In this document: piece after piece, positions 45,560-57,235 of the stretch
Layout of the letters: each line of letters starts with the position of its first letter
Position numbering within the stretch: the first letter of the stretch is position 1
Assembly (NCBI RefSeq): GCF_040869045.1
Contig: NC_090322.1
Span: 172,746,672-172,810,671, forward strand
Direction of reading: 5' to 3'
Source of the DNA: Eurosta solidaginis
Lineage: Eukaryota > Arthropoda > Insecta > Diptera > Tephritidae
DNA length: 64,000 nt
Program-made: the position numbers and the translations under genes
Notes under the pieces: generated by a model
Told to the model about the DNA's origin: nothing
Database searches by the model: none
Seen by the model: the letters and a program-made list of their open reading frames with translations, nothing else

Positions 45560-46106
45560 TGTGACGAATATTAGTGACACTAAGTGATACTCACATCACT
45601 AGTCTGATGCTAAGTAAATGAAGCCACAAAAACAATAAAGCAGGCAGTCACTTGTATCTACATAAACGAATCAAGCATTATGTCTACACATATGTACGTA
45701 CACGCAGCGGAGAAGAGACGCACAAACACATGCATATATCTTATCTGAGATGCTCCCAAAAGTAGGCAATTATTTGTGGAAGTGTCACTCACATATACAC
45801 GCGCATATGAGAAGCTATACACGTGCATCTGTAGTTATAATTTTTAGCAGTAACTAAGAAATTTCTGGAAACGCCTAGAAGTATGGAACGAGGAAATCGA
45901 AGAGTATAAAAAGCAGCAACAGTAGAGGCACGACAATCAGTGTGATTTAAGCAAGCTATTGGTTGTGAAGCATCAGTGTTATTGTGAAGTACTTTAATAA
46001 AGGCCATTTTGCATTATTGAATATTAGAGTTATTTATTCAACAGTTTAGCGATACGAACGTTAGTAGAAAGTTGCAAATAAGCGGAATTACAGTAAATTC
46101 GTAACA
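45560..46106 (+). mobile_element. Solo LTR, 547 bp, TSD ATAT
   Basis: It runs from TGTGACGAATATTAG to AATTCGTAACA (TG...CA) and is flanked by ATAT at 45556-45559 and 46107-46110. It has a TATA box GTATAAAAAG (about 45903) followed by a transcribed-looking segment and AATAAAG (about 45994), a promoter-then-poly(A) order typical of an LTR. No internal retrotransposon sequence adjoins it, so it is probably a solo LTR left by recombination. The 4-bp duplication fits Ty3/gypsy. Confidence 0.82.
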
Positions 46107-46551
46107 ATATATTTGTTATATCTTTCCCTTCAAATTAATCATAATTTATTATCTTGATATCTTATTGTTTCGTTGTTGACTAGTTCAAATTAGTTTTGGC
46201 GCTGCACTAAAAATAAGCAAAGTGTAAACGCATATATGAACATGTGTGAAACACACAAATATTATATTTAAATTGCTTCTTCTGGTCCGTACGTAGAGTT
46301 TACGCGACAAGAAATGCAATAAAATAAGCTTACTATAACCTTATGAGCATCGTTGGGTATGAGGAGCTAAACATTCTAGTACCACAGTAGTACCATTGCA
46401 CAGTGGTCGGTTCCAAGGCCAAAAATAAAAAAATCAAAGTGAAAAGTTTGTCACCAAATGTGTCGTTAGTATCTCTTATTAGAACAACATTTTAAAAGGT
46501 ATATTTGTTTTTGTGGTATTCGAACTGTACTCTTTAAGAATAGCTTCAAAA
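46107..46551. other. Unassigned AT-rich spacer
   Basis: Nothing recognised between the solo LTR and the LINE tail. Confidence 0.5.
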
Positions 46552-46552
46552 G

Positions 46553-46586
<34 letters not shown>

Positions 46587-46587
46587 A
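46552..46587. repeat. (GTT)12 microsatellite, LINE tail
   Basis: About twelve GTT units on the plus strand, equal to (AAC/CAA)n on the LINE strand, forming its 3' tail. Confidence 0.9.
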
Positions 46588-46599
46588 GCAGTGCTTCGC

Positions 46600-46944
46600 C
46601 CCATGCAATAGGTGCGGCCGATCACAAATTGTCATCAATATCCTCTAACGGGAGTCCAAGGAAACTTGCTGTTTCAACAGGGGTGGACAATAATGAGAGG
46701 AGTGTTAGAGGCGTTGGTTCCACATTACAACTAAAGAGATGGTTGGTGTCATGTGGGGCACATTGCAAGCGGGGCATACATTTTGTATGTCGGGGTTGAT
46801 TCTGGATAGGTAAGAGTTTAACCTGTTACAGTATCCAGATCGAAGTTGAGCTAGAGTGACTCGTGTTTCCCTGGGGAGTGTGCGTTCCTCCTCCGCTGCG
46901 ATTCTGAGATCAGTATTTTGGCAGGCCTGTATCTTCTTCCAGTG
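46600..46944 (-). pseudogene. LINE C-terminal region with cysteine cluster
   Basis: The minus-strand frame reads HWKKIQACQNTDLRIAAEEE, RVTLAQLRSGYCNRLNSYLS, DIQNVCPACNVPHDTNHLF and ASFLGLPLEDIDDNL before the stop. The jump from ACQNTDLRIA to AEEERTLP indicates an internal deletion of well over 100 residues relative to relatives. The CPAC...HLFNC cluster is a zinc-finger-like end common in LINE proteins. Confidence 0.8.
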
Positions 46945-46961
46945 AGTAGTTGTCTAAGCTT

Positions 46962-47789
46962 TGGGCAATTGAGGGCGAGCAGTTTAATAAGAGTTATAAA
47001 TGAGTAATTTTATGTGCTTGTAAGCGTATGAGTCGTGGCACAGTGGCTGACGTACCCGACCAAACGCCCGGGGTTGCGGGTTCAACTCCCACCAAGCATT
47101 CCTTTTTTTAAATTTATAAATTATTATTATTAATGGACTGTATTGAGTTTATGGGGTTTTGATTTAATGTATTCCATTTATTGAGTTGGGTAGTTTTAGT
47201 GTTATTGGTGTATTTAAGTCATGGGAGGATGCATAGCATCAGTACACCTTTATTTATTTATTTGTGTTTATTTTAAGGGATTCAGTTTATTAAGTTGGGT
47301 AGTTTTAGTGTTATTGGTGTGTTTAAGTCATGGGAGGATGCATAGCATCAGTACACCTTTATTTATTTATTTTGGGGGCGAGCACTGGGAGCTCTGAGGC
47401 TTCGCTCTACTGAGCCACCTCATCCTCTATTTGAAGAACCCTTTAAAATGTGATATGGAGGCGATCACGGGACGGCTCTGAGGTATTGGCACCCCATTTT
47501 CTACAAGAAAAACCTCTATTTATTTAATTTGGGGTGAGCGTTGGGCACTCTGAGGTTTCGCTCTAATGAGCCACCTCATCTTCTATTTGAAGAACCCCTT
47601 CAAAGTGTGATATGGAGGCGAGCACTGGGCTCTGATGTATTAGCACACCATCCGAAGAACCTCGATTTTAATTAAAAAACTCAAACTATGTCTTTAGAAT
47701 ATTTCACTAACCAGTTGAGAATTACAAGCACACTCAATGGCTACTGAAACAAACGAACGAAAAATGTTCATAGTTTAAGTCGCTTAAAC
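46962..47789 (+). mobile_element. tRNA-headed composite insertion inside the LINE
   Basis: Near-duplicates AGTAGTTGTCTAAGCTT (46945-46961) and AGTAGTTTTAAGGCTT (47790-47805) flank it, a plausible 15-16-bp target duplication. Skipping it brings the LINE segments SPSLKTT and HWKKIQACQN together, as in relatives. An A box TGGCACAGTGG (47036-47046) and a B box GGTTCAACTCC (47079-47089) lie 33 nt apart. Further on, a ~110-bp unit (GAGTTGGGTAGTTTTAGTG) is repeated twice and a GAGCCACCTCATCCTCTATT unit recurs two to three times. Confidence 0.65.
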
Positions 47790-49038
47790 AGTAGTTTTAA
47801 GGCTTGGCGACCATATAGGGGACGCGTAGCATGCAATCGGCTGGCCAATTGCTTTGTAAGTAGTAATGAGCGTTTCTTTATCTTTTCCCCAAGTACTGCC
47901 AGCAAGAGATTTGAGGATTTTATTACCAAAATGTAGATCCTGATCAAACGGCACACCCAAGATTTTGGGGTGTAGGACAGTCGGTAGCGTAGTGCCATCG
48001 ACGTGGATGTTCGAAATGGTCGACATTTGGGACGTCCAAGTTGTAAATAAGGTCGCGGATGATTTAGTCGGTGATAATGCCAGGTTTCGCGAGGCGAAAA
48101 AGCTGGAGAGATCAGGGAGGTAGCCGTTTATTCTGTTGCAAAGCTCATCGATCTGTGCGCCCGGGCCTGTGGCCATTATTCTGGTACAAGTGCAGTCATC
48201 GGCGTAAGAAACGATAGTAACTCCGTCGGGTGGCGAAGGTAATTTTGATATGTAGAAATTAAACAAAAGTGGGGATAGGACACCACCCTGTGGCACCCCG
48301 TTGTTTAATTCTTCTTGGCTTTGATGTTTCGTTTCTGAATTGCATCGATGCCTGCCGACCACCCAGATAATTTGCGGTCCACCTTTTAAGACATGGGGGA
48401 AGGGTACACCCTTCTAGGTCTTGCAGTAACGTGCCATGGTTGACCGTATCAAAAGCTTTTGATAGGTCTAGCGCAACAAGTACTGTTCTATGGTGGGGTT
48501 TCTGATTTAAACCACAATTTATCTGTGTGCTAATGGCATTTAGCGCGGTGGTGGTGCTATGAAGTTTTCTAAAGCCATGCTGATGACAGACTAGCTGCAA
48601 ATTTGCTTTGAAGTAGGGGAGCAAAATGGCTTCAAGCGTCTTGGCTACTGGCGATAGGAGAGATATCGGGCGATATGACTCTCCTATGTTAGCTGGTTTC
48701 CCAGGCTTTAGTAGCGGGACCATCTTGGCCATTTTCCATTTTTCGGGTATGACAAAGGTGGAAAGAGACAGGTTGAAGACATGTGCTAAATATTTGAAAC
48801 CCTCTTTCCCTAGGCTTTTAAGCATCGGCATGGCTATGCCGTCTGGGCCCACTGCTTTGGATGGTTTAGCATTACTGATGGCATCCTCAACCTCTTTGGC
48901 GGTGATGGTAATTGGTGACGCGCTGAACTTATGTTTATGTGCGGGTCTGTTGGCCCTCCGTCTATCTTTGTCGACCGTAGAATGCATTATATATTGTCGA
49001 CAGAAAGCGCTCGCGCATTTTTTCGCATCCGACAGCAC
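47790..49038 (-). pseudogene. LINE reverse transcriptase
   Basis: The order is KEVEDAISNAKPSKAVGPDG, KMAKMVPLLKPGKPANIGES, YRPISLLSPVAKTLEAILL, HGFRKLHSTTTALNAI, LVALDLSKAFDTVNH (first catalytic D), then after a frameshift near 48300 GVPQGGVLSPLLFNFYIS and VSYADDCTC (YADD catalytic pair), and later HPKILGVPFDQDL. All catalytic aspartates survive, but the frame is split at about 48260-48362. It is the template-copying domain that would carry out target-primed reverse transcription. A 240-aa frame on the opposite strand (48626-49348) is a shadow. Confidence 0.92.
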
Positions 49039-49430
49039 ATTATCGCGAAAGGCGATGGAAACTTTGTCATTGTGTCTACACGGATTCGATAGGGACTTTA
49101 CGGTGGACCAAAGTTTACCTACACCGGCAGAGAGGTTACAACCGCTTAGGTGCTCCTCCTATTTCGCCCGCTTGTGTTCATCCACAAGCAATCTGATGCG
49201 TTGGTTTATATCCCTTATTTGGAGGTCGCCGGGATCGAGCTGTCTTATAACGTGGTGGAAGTGGGGCCGAATTTCGGGAATTCTACCGGCGGGAATGAAA
49301 CGAGCCGAGGCGGATTCAATAACCTTGCGGAAAGCACGCTCCCCTTGACGGGCATCAGCTGGGATAGGGAGGACAGCAAAGCGGTTGTCTGTAAAGGAGT
49401 TGTATTCGTACCACTTTCCTTTTTTAAAGT

Positions 49431-50734
49431 TTATGAAAGTGCGTTTTTCTGTGACGATGAAGTCGGTTCGCTCGAGCGAAATAAGAGTGTAAGTAAGTGG
49501 TCAGATGCCAATGTTACCATCGGCTGCCAGTAGACGCAGTTTACGAGTCCTACGCTCACGATAGATATATCCGGCGAACTGTGACAGCTTCCCACCATAC
49601 GTGTGGTGGCATCTCCATTTATTGTGCAGAACGTCGTTTCTTTTATTTGATCCGCCAACATCTCACCCCTACTGTCTGACTGCAAGTTTGAATGCCATAG
49701 ATCGTGATGGGCATTGAAGTCGCCTAAAATAATGCGATTATTGCCAGTGAGTAAGGCGCTAATGTTAGGGCGGTATCCACTGGGGAAACAGGTGGCAGGA
49801 AGGATGTATATGTTGATGATTTCTAGGTTTGCATCGCCTGACCGGACAGATAAGCCTTGACGTTCTAAGATACTGTCCCTGCGGCCGATGTCGCGATCAA
49901 ATAAATGATATTGCACTGAGTGGTGTAAGATAAACACGAGGCCGCCTCCATTTCCGCTCTCACGATCTTTTCTGTGGACATTATACCCAGAACAGGTCTG
50001 CAGAGCAGATCTTGCTGTGAGTTTAGTCTCTTGAATCGCGGCGATGCGGATGTTGTGCCACTTCATGAAATCGACTATCTCCGTGATCTTCCCAGTTAAT
50101 CCATTACAGTTTAACTGCAGAATTCTGAAGTGCAACGGGGGAGATGTCGTCACTCTAGGAGTAAGAGATGGGTGACTACGCCTGGGTTGTGAAAGGCTAG
50201 GACGCAACTGCTGTTGTGGCCCTGGGACTGGACGTCCTTGGGTAAGCATTGGGGTACCCGGTGTAATTGGGCTAGCGAACTGGCAACATGGCGCAATGAA
50301 ACCCGTCGGGGGGTTGCCGTCGCGGAGACCAGAACATCTAGGAAAGTGGCACCGTCCAAGGCAGGAGCTGCATTGGGCGGATGTCGCAAACGTATATATT
50401 CTGTGCTGGCAAACGGTGCAAACGGGGGTGTGTCTGTTTCACTGACCTACACGATTGCTCTCGGAAAAGAGGGGGGAAGAAGACGGGGGCAGGTGTTGAC
50501 GCTCGGCATTGCTACCGACTCTACGGAGATAGTAGTTATGAGTGGTAGCAGCCGTTTGAGTTGTTGGCGCCGTGGGGCGCGAGCCGAATTGGGTTCGATA
50601 CCTTCCCGGAGCAGTCCCCCTGCAAGGAGCTGCTGGGAGGATAACAATTTGTGGGAGGGACGCAACAAATTAAATGGGGTTACACTGAAATGATAGTCCT
50701 TGGTCGGGAAAAATCCCGAGTCGCTTCGGTACAT
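49431..50734 (-). pseudogene. LINE N-terminal region and APE-type endonuclease
   Basis: The upstream part (50734-50255) is a proline/serine-rich region with an in-frame TAG near 50447 and a frameshift near 50250. The endonuclease frame (50249-49431) contains FRILQLNCNGLTGK (N), IAAIQETKL (E), KDRESGNGGGLVFIL, NIYILPATCFPSGY, IILGDFNAHHDLWHS (D and N), HSSPDISIVS and TLASDHLLTLL (D/H). All catalytic positions are present. A shift after about 49431 separates it from the linker (49431-49038), which no longer has one frame. Confidence 0.9.
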
Positions 50735-50760
50735 AGAACCGACTGCCTTGGGAAGCGGTT

Positions 50761-52524
50761 ATGGTATTAGTTAGTTTTTGCAGTGTGAGCAAGTTAAAAA
50801 TAAAGTACAAGTTTAAGCTATTTAAAATTACATAAAATATCATTACATTGAAATAAATAAAAATGTATATTGAAATCAAAAATATTTACTTCATTTTGAA
50901 ATAATTTTAGTGTCTTTAGCTTATTGTGTTTTTTTTTGTTGTTATTTAAAATTCCACCAGTGCCTTTATTAGTGTTTGTTTGCACAAATATTTCAAATTC
51001 AGCTAAAGTTTTAGTTGGGTTCCTCACCGATCCTCACGTTGGGACTTATATCTTTTTATTAGTCAAAGTTCTAAGATTCTAAAGTGTTAATATCAGCTGC
51101 CACTTTCTGCCACTAACAATGTGTTGCGACAGTTTTCTGATAGCGTCACCCTGATAAATTATTATCGTATGTTATATGTGCTCACATGTAACATACGACA
51201 TTATTTGATCCAGTCGACGATATGCAAATGTAAACTTTTGTGTGTGTTTGTTGTTTTGTTATTGTCATGCATGCAAGCTCTTTTAATAACTTTAATTTCT
51301 TTATTGAATCCTATTAAACATTGTATTTGCGATATACACGTAGTAGTTTCGTGCGTACTTAAACTTCGTTTAGTGAGCCGTTAATTTCGACTGGCAATTC
51401 AAATAGCATTGATCATGATATACAGTCGGAGGTCTTGTGTCTCCCTATGAAAAAGATATCCGCTGACGTACCTCAATTGACAGCTTATCTGCGTTCCTTA
51501 GATCAGCTTATCACAAGATCTAGTTAATACTATTTCTGTGGGATAGCTACTCGAAAGTTTTGTAAGTACGTTATATACCTAAAAGGAGTATACCACCGTT
51601 TCGTTCAATGCTCCACCCAGGCGTCCTAACAAACTGCGATAGTTAAGTCTAACTATAACTGTTATTGCTAAGCATTATTTTAGAACGATTTCAAATCATT
51701 TCCTGTTAATTTTGGTTTTAGCGACAAGCCAAAAGAAAATTTAGTTTTGTATCAAGGTCAATTGAATTTTTGTATATATAAATATTAATCAAATTGGCAT
51801 CAAATCGATCCACTTCATGCTTATCTCTAATAACTGAACAGAGAGATTACATACAAAATTTATGATTTTCCATTGAAATTTACCAGCTTCCATTATGTCG
51901 ATGCACGATGTGCTTTCCTTCTTCGACTCTATGACATTTTGTTTAAGATATATATTTCCCAATTTAGCTTCTATTTACTTAAAATTTTATTATGTACTGC
52001 GTCACCAAAGGAATGGTTGGTCTGTTCGTAGATGGCAGATGTAAGCATTCAAGTTGTAACGTATTGCAGATCCCTCTTCTGTTACCCTCTTGTTCTTCAC
52101 TTTTTTGTGCATTTCCTTCCTTAACCAGCAGTGAAGCATAGACAACCATTTGTTGCATAGTTCGAAAGTTCGTTGTTACCACAGTCGGTTGGCGAAAGCC
52201 AGTATATCATTGCTGCAACTACATGGACAAGAACACCAAGAGAGTAAAAAGTGCAACGGCAGCACTTGCTAAAGTTCAACCAAACATATTTTTCCCAGCA
52301 AATTGTCCTTGTTAAATTTTTTTTTTGTCAACTGGTGTTCGCTTAGTCAAATTCTTCCTTGTGTACATGAGCGTAGTTAAGGGAAGTGATTTCTCCCTGT
52401 CCTTGGGTTGGGGTCGTTAATAACCTGTTTAAGATTCTAGAATCTAGGCGCTGCCAAGTACAGCCTATGACCGGGTAATATGTGTTAGAGTGAAGTTAGA
52501 GGTACATTAAAAAAAAGTTCATAA
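50761..52524. other. Unassigned sequence
   Basis: AT-rich, with scattered open frames under 90 codons and no recognised motif. It may contain the upstream, fully decayed part of the LINE that follows. Confidence 0.45.
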
Positions 52525-52530
52525 AATCAT

Positions 52531-53385
52531 GTGCGAATCCAGGACAGCCAGGCGGCCCTGCGTGCCTTGCAATCGTACACAGTTACATCTAAGCTAGTGG
52601 ATGACTGCACTAAAATCCTTAATGACCTAGGAGCCAAAAACAAGGTTTTGTTAGGATGGGTTCTCGAACATCAGCGATATAAAGGTATAGAACATGTAGA
52701 TTACCTAGCAAAGCAGGGTGATATAGCGGCATTCTATCGTCCAGAGCCTTTTGTGGACTTACAAAAGCACACACCAGGGAAACTATAAGTAACTGGGAAA
52801 CTAAACAATTCAGACGTCACTAGATTGACTGCCCAGGGCAAAGACAGGCCAAACTGTTTATACTTCCTGAAACGAAAGTATCAGCCAAACTCATTAATCT
52901 AAGCAGGGAGGACCGGTTCTGCGAATGCATCGCTCTGGCTAAGCAGAGACTCTCCCATCAAGGTGGTGTGACTCTTAATCCCTATATGATATGGTGTAAA
53001 AAGCCTGAATAGGTACGTAGATACATCAAAATATAAAATCAGGCTGAAAGGGCATGCACAACAGACCTGCACAAAGGTCGCAGTGCTTGCAGGCTTAGTA
53101 ATAATAATAATAAGAATAATCCTACGATATTAGACTAACAAAGAGGCTCATATCTCCGAAGGGAGAAGACTTAAAGCTCACGATGGGCATACTAACCGGA
53201 CATTGTCTTCTGGCATCACATGCTTATAAGTTAGGCCTGCGAACAGCAGGAAGATACTATTGCGCACCTTCTCTGTCATGTCCTGCGCTCGCGAGGTCAA
53301 GGCTGCAACTATTAATTAAGCAAGGTCCGAAACTTCTAGTATTTGTTAAGAGAACGGAGTTTTCTATAATATAAATCCTGGCACC
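52531..53385 (+). pseudogene. LINE RNase H and C-terminal relic
   Basis: The frame 52531-52788 reads QDSQAALRALQSYTVTSKLV, then LGWVLEHQRYKGIEHVDYLA (WVPGH decayed to WVLEH; D kept). After shifts, LINLSREDRFCECIALAKQR is seen. An ATA/AAT-rich interruption (53020-53130) precedes LKLTMGILTGHCLL and a C-terminal SLSCPALARSRLQLL with LLVFVKRTEF. The tail near 53390 resembles the CCTGG...TTTGGTC 3' region of the other RNase-H LINEs. No reverse transcriptase is found. Confidence 0.78.
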
Positions 53386-54219
53386 TTATTGGTGTTCTTC
53401 TATTTGGTCGTCAAATCAAAACTCCCTGAAGGTTTGTGGGAGCGCCATGGATCTGATCAGTTCTTTGACAGATATGAAATCCGTAGGCTTAGGGATGTGA
53501 CTTCTGGTACTAGTGCAACTGTTACGGGAACGATTGTTTTGACTCCCCTATCCTTCGGGTTTGAAGATTTATGTCGCTTCTAACGACAGTGACGATCCTC
53601 CGCAGGATAAGAATCAGCATCATTTCATTGTGTTAACCTAGAAGTGGGAGCGCCAAACTCAGAGTACCATTTCTCGATAAAGCCTCCCCGTGAAAAAGGC
53701 TAGTTCTTATGCTAAAGCTTGGGGGTGGCTCAATGTGTAAGAGGGAGGTAAATTGAAGGCTAATACTGTAGATGCGAGATTCAACTTCACATTGGTTCGT
53801 GGGCTAGCAGGATTCAGATGCTGGTAAAAAGTTAAGCACCCTAAAATATGACCCTCATCACATTGACCCATCCCTATTCGCCTCGAAAGCTTTACCCGTC
53901 AGTATTTGTACGCCCATGAAAGTAGTAAGTAATGCAGTGTATATATATAAGATCCTGAGAATTTCATCTCCTCCTATGATTTATGCAAAATGTTTTGCAT
54001 TTATAAGCTTTTACATCGATCATACATATTTACAATATTGCTTATACTCAATGCTTGCAATGGGATTTCCTGTGGTTATAGTAAAATTTATGAATTTTGC
54101 ACGCAATTGTTTTGGGTGAGAGGAACACAATAAATATTCTCAGAAGCGTGTGGGACTCGCATGACACATAAACATATGTCACACGACAATGAAGATTCAA
54201 AATAACATTTGCTTTCGGA
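53386..54219. other. LINE 3' tail and unassigned sequence
   Basis: 53386-53440 continues the LINE tail. Beyond it nothing is recognised. Confidence 0.45.
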
Positions 54220-55150
54220 GTTAAAATTTTTACCAGAGTTTCGATTTTGGTTTCGTTATTTAATTTTTGTTTCGATTTTGTTTCAGAGTGCCCACTTTCG
54301 AAAGTGATATTGGTTTCGGTTTCGTTTTTAGTTTATATTTTTAAAATCATATTCGGTTTTGGATTTCTTTCAAATGTTGGCTTTTTCGGGTTTTCGTTTT
54401 CAAAACTAGCTTCATTTCGGGCCTAAACTTGGTTTTTGTTGTTTTGGCTTCGGTCTCAGTTTTGATTTTCGAAATTGGTTTCTGCTTTGGCTTAGATTTC
54501 AAATTGACTTCAGTTTGGGCATATATATCGGTCTCGATTTTTAAAACAGATTTTGGTTTTGGCTTTAATTTCATGAGTGGTTCTTCTTCTTCGAAATCAA
54601 AACGATTTTAATATGTCTCCGATTTCGGTCTCGATTTTCAATATTTTCAGTAACAGATTTGATTTGGTTTCGGTATGGCTTCGGTTTTTATTTCGATCGT
54701 TAAAGTTGGAATTTGTTTTGGTTTTTTTTTTTTTGAAAAATCGGCTTTCGATACGGCTTCACCTCATTTTTCAAAATTGGCCTAGCTTACGGTGTGAATT
54801 TTCAAAATTTGCTCGAATATTGGTTTCGATTTCAAAATAGACTCTGGTTTCGGCCTGATTTTCAAAATTGGCTTCGTTTTCAACATTGATCTGGTTTCGA
54901 TCCGGCTTCGGTTTCGGTCCTGATTTTGAAAATTGAGTTCTGTGTTTGTATAAGTTGTCTTCGGTTTCAGCTTTGATTCGGTTCGGTATGGGCCCATTTG
55001 CAGTTCCTATTTTCTAAATTGGTTCCGTCTTGGCTCCGATTCCAAAATTGGTTTAATTTTCGATTTAAAAATTTGCCGCGGGTTCATTCTCAGTTTTAAA
55101 GTGACTTCGGTTTTGGCTTCGTTCTGGATTGAGCTTCAGTTTCTGTTTTA
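54220..55150. repeat. Degenerate TTTCGGTTT-type simple-repeat field
   Basis: About 930 bp in which TTCGGTTTTGG, GATTTTCAAAATTGG and close variants recur every 12-30 bp with no fixed period. The plus strand is very rich in T and G. The long frames here (for example 54347-54574 minus) encode only K/P/T/E low-complexity text and are by-products. Confidence 0.75.
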
Positions 55151-55194
55151 AAAATATGGTTTGGTAATGTCTTGTATTGCAAACTGTCGATTTT

Positions 55195-55735
55195 GTTTTT
55201 GTTGTTGTAGCCACAACAATCCTTTTCCGATATGAATCCGGTAGGCGTCGGTAGAAATTTTCAAAGGCAATGGGGGCAAAATTTAAGGTCATGTACCTCG
55301 TTCCTCTGCAATCCAATTGCAATTGTATTATAGAATCTTGAAAGGTAAGTTGGAAAGCGCGATAAGACCGGTTCGGTTTCTTCTGACTGTGACTGCAGCG
55401 GCCTAAATTTACTCCACAAGAATGAATGAAATAAGAGTTCTGATAATGATCGCAGACGCCAATCTTCGTCTTTTTCTCTAACCTCATATAATTTGTTGCG
55501 CAGATGCTGATGATGTAAAACGGTTGAACTAGGAGGCGGCTATCCAAGGGGTTGATAAGCGCAATTCATAGATTCCTCAACCCAATTGTCAAATATATGC
55601 ATGTTTCATGCACATATTTAGCTGGCGAGGCACTGCTGACCCCAAGTTCCTCAGGCTGACAGCGGTATGGCCTAGACGGTTCAGTAAGGTCATATTAAAT
55701 CGTTCCCCAGAGGAGTGTCCTTATCGCTACAACAA
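55195..55735. repeat. Two (CAA)n-tailed retroposon fragments facing apart
   Basis: 55195-55250, minus strand, carries the tail end (TTGTTGTTGTAGCC, then ATCCGGTA). 55546-55735, plus strand, carries CTCAACCCAATTGTCAA, GGCGAGGCACTGC, TGGCCTAGACGGTTCAG, and ends TTATCGCTACAACAACAAC. Both are diverged copies of the 28195-28616 family. Between them nothing is recognised. Confidence 0.65.
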
Positions 55736-55949
55736 CAACCAGGAGACCTCGTACCGCTTGCAGTAACATTTCGTTCTTAATCATGAGATGCTACTGGACA
55801 CACTACCATACATAGGCATATATCGCGAAATCGTAATGTACCAGTGCCAAAAGTGTTTCCTTTTGACTAAGTGTAATCCTTTGACATACGGCCAGCTTTT
55901 GATTCGGTTTCAGGTGTTTCAGCTTAAGGAATTATTGTGGTTATTTCCG

Positions 55950-57130
55950 TGATTATTTTGAAATAACTACGTTACTGTATCAAGATCGTTATGTGATACT
56001 TTTGGGATCACCTAGTGTTAATTTCGGAATTGTTTTTGGGATAATTTCGAAATATTTCGTGATATCTTTGAATTCTTTCGGGATTATGCCGTTAATTTAT
56101 CGGGATCGTTACGGAATAATTTTGAGTATATTTCGGAGTTGTTTATGAGATACTTTTTGAATCATTTTGGAACTATGTATTTCGAGACTATGCATTTCGA
56201 GACTATCCGCGATAAATACGAAATAATATCGGTACTATTTCCGACATAACTTCTGGATCATTTCAATATATATATTTCCCTGGAACTTATCTGGATCATT
56301 ACGAATTGTTTTTGGGATCATTTCGAAATATTTTGTGATATCTTTGAATTCTTTCGGGATTATGCCGTTAATTTATCGGGATCGGTACGGAATAATTTTG
56401 AGTATATTTCGGAGTTGCTTATGAGATACTTTTTGAATCATTTTGGAACTATGTATTTCAAGACTATGTATTTCGAGACTATGCATTTCGAGACTATCCG
56501 CGATAAATACGAAATAATATCGGTACTATTTCTGAGTGGTTTCCGACATAACTTCTGGACCATTTCAATATATATATTTCCCTGGGACTTATCTGGATCA
56601 TTACGAATTAATTTCGAAACTCATTCAGAATTCGAGGATGGATCTTTTGCCGTTCTTTTGGGGATCATTGCGGTACTATTGCGGAACAATTTTGGGACCT
56701 TTTCAAAATAGTTTGTGGACTATAAATGAATTATTTATTGCTCGTTTCGATACTATGTTGACAATGTTTCGCGACTTTTTCGCAGTTTGAAACCATTTCA
56801 AAATTATTCTGAAATAATCGCTATGTCGCCCAAAAGTTATTTAAAAAAAATTTCCGACAACAGTATACAAATAGCTCGAAAAAGTTTCAAAATATGCCCA
56901 AAACAATTTCAAAATATTTTCAAAATATTCCAGAATAAACTTGAAATTATCTTTAAAACAATCCCGAAATAGTACCGAAATAACACTGAAAACAATTTCC
57001 AATGGGAATCGAATTGATCCCGAAATTATATGAAATTAAAAGCGATTTGATTTGAAAATTATTCCGGCAATAAACTCGAAACTGTTCGAAAAAGTTCCGC
57101 AATTATCCCGAAAGAACCCGTTAATATATC
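55950..57130. repeat. Degenerate TTTCGGGATCATT-type repeat field with a 276-bp duplication
   Basis: Variants of TTCGGGAT, GGATCATTTCG and TTCGAAAT recur throughout. Within it a block is duplicated with a 276-bp offset: AATTCTTTCGGGATTATGCC at 56071 and 56347, both followed by GTTAATTTATCGGGATCG. From about 56830 the same text appears complemented (CCCGAAATAATT), so the field reverses strand. No gene is supported. Confidence 0.65.
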
Positions 57131-57235
57131 GAACCACTCATGTAGTGTTGATGAAAGTTGTTTTTTTGCTTTTTTGGGGGCAAAGGCTAAAGCTATCAAC
57201 TTTTCATTACACTTTTTATCTTAAGAAAACTTTTT

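Larger units (their letters stand above)
46552..50760 (-). mobile_element. LINE with endonuclease, reverse transcriptase and (CAA)n tail; degenerate
   Basis: Read on the minus strand: a probable 5' end near 50760, an N-terminal region, an APE endonuclease (50249-49431), a linker, a reverse transcriptase (49038-47790), a C-terminal cysteine cluster (about 46944-46600) and a (CAA)12-type tail (46587-46552). It carries frameshifts and stops, an internal deletion in the C-terminal region and an inserted 828-bp element. It is the most complete LINE in the window. The clade is not certain; the proteins look like a family common in tephritid genomes as I recall them. Confidence 0.87.

Noticed and set aside
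47028..47100. A functional tRNA gene inside the LINE
   Set aside because: The box spacing is right, but the stems do not pair and there is no terminator just after. A SINE head is more likely.
48626..49348. 240-codon plus-strand open frame
   Set aside because: Antisense of the LINE reverse transcriptase; no independent coding signs.
50214..50693. 159-codon plus-strand open frame
   Set aside because: Antisense of the GC-rich LINE N-terminal region.
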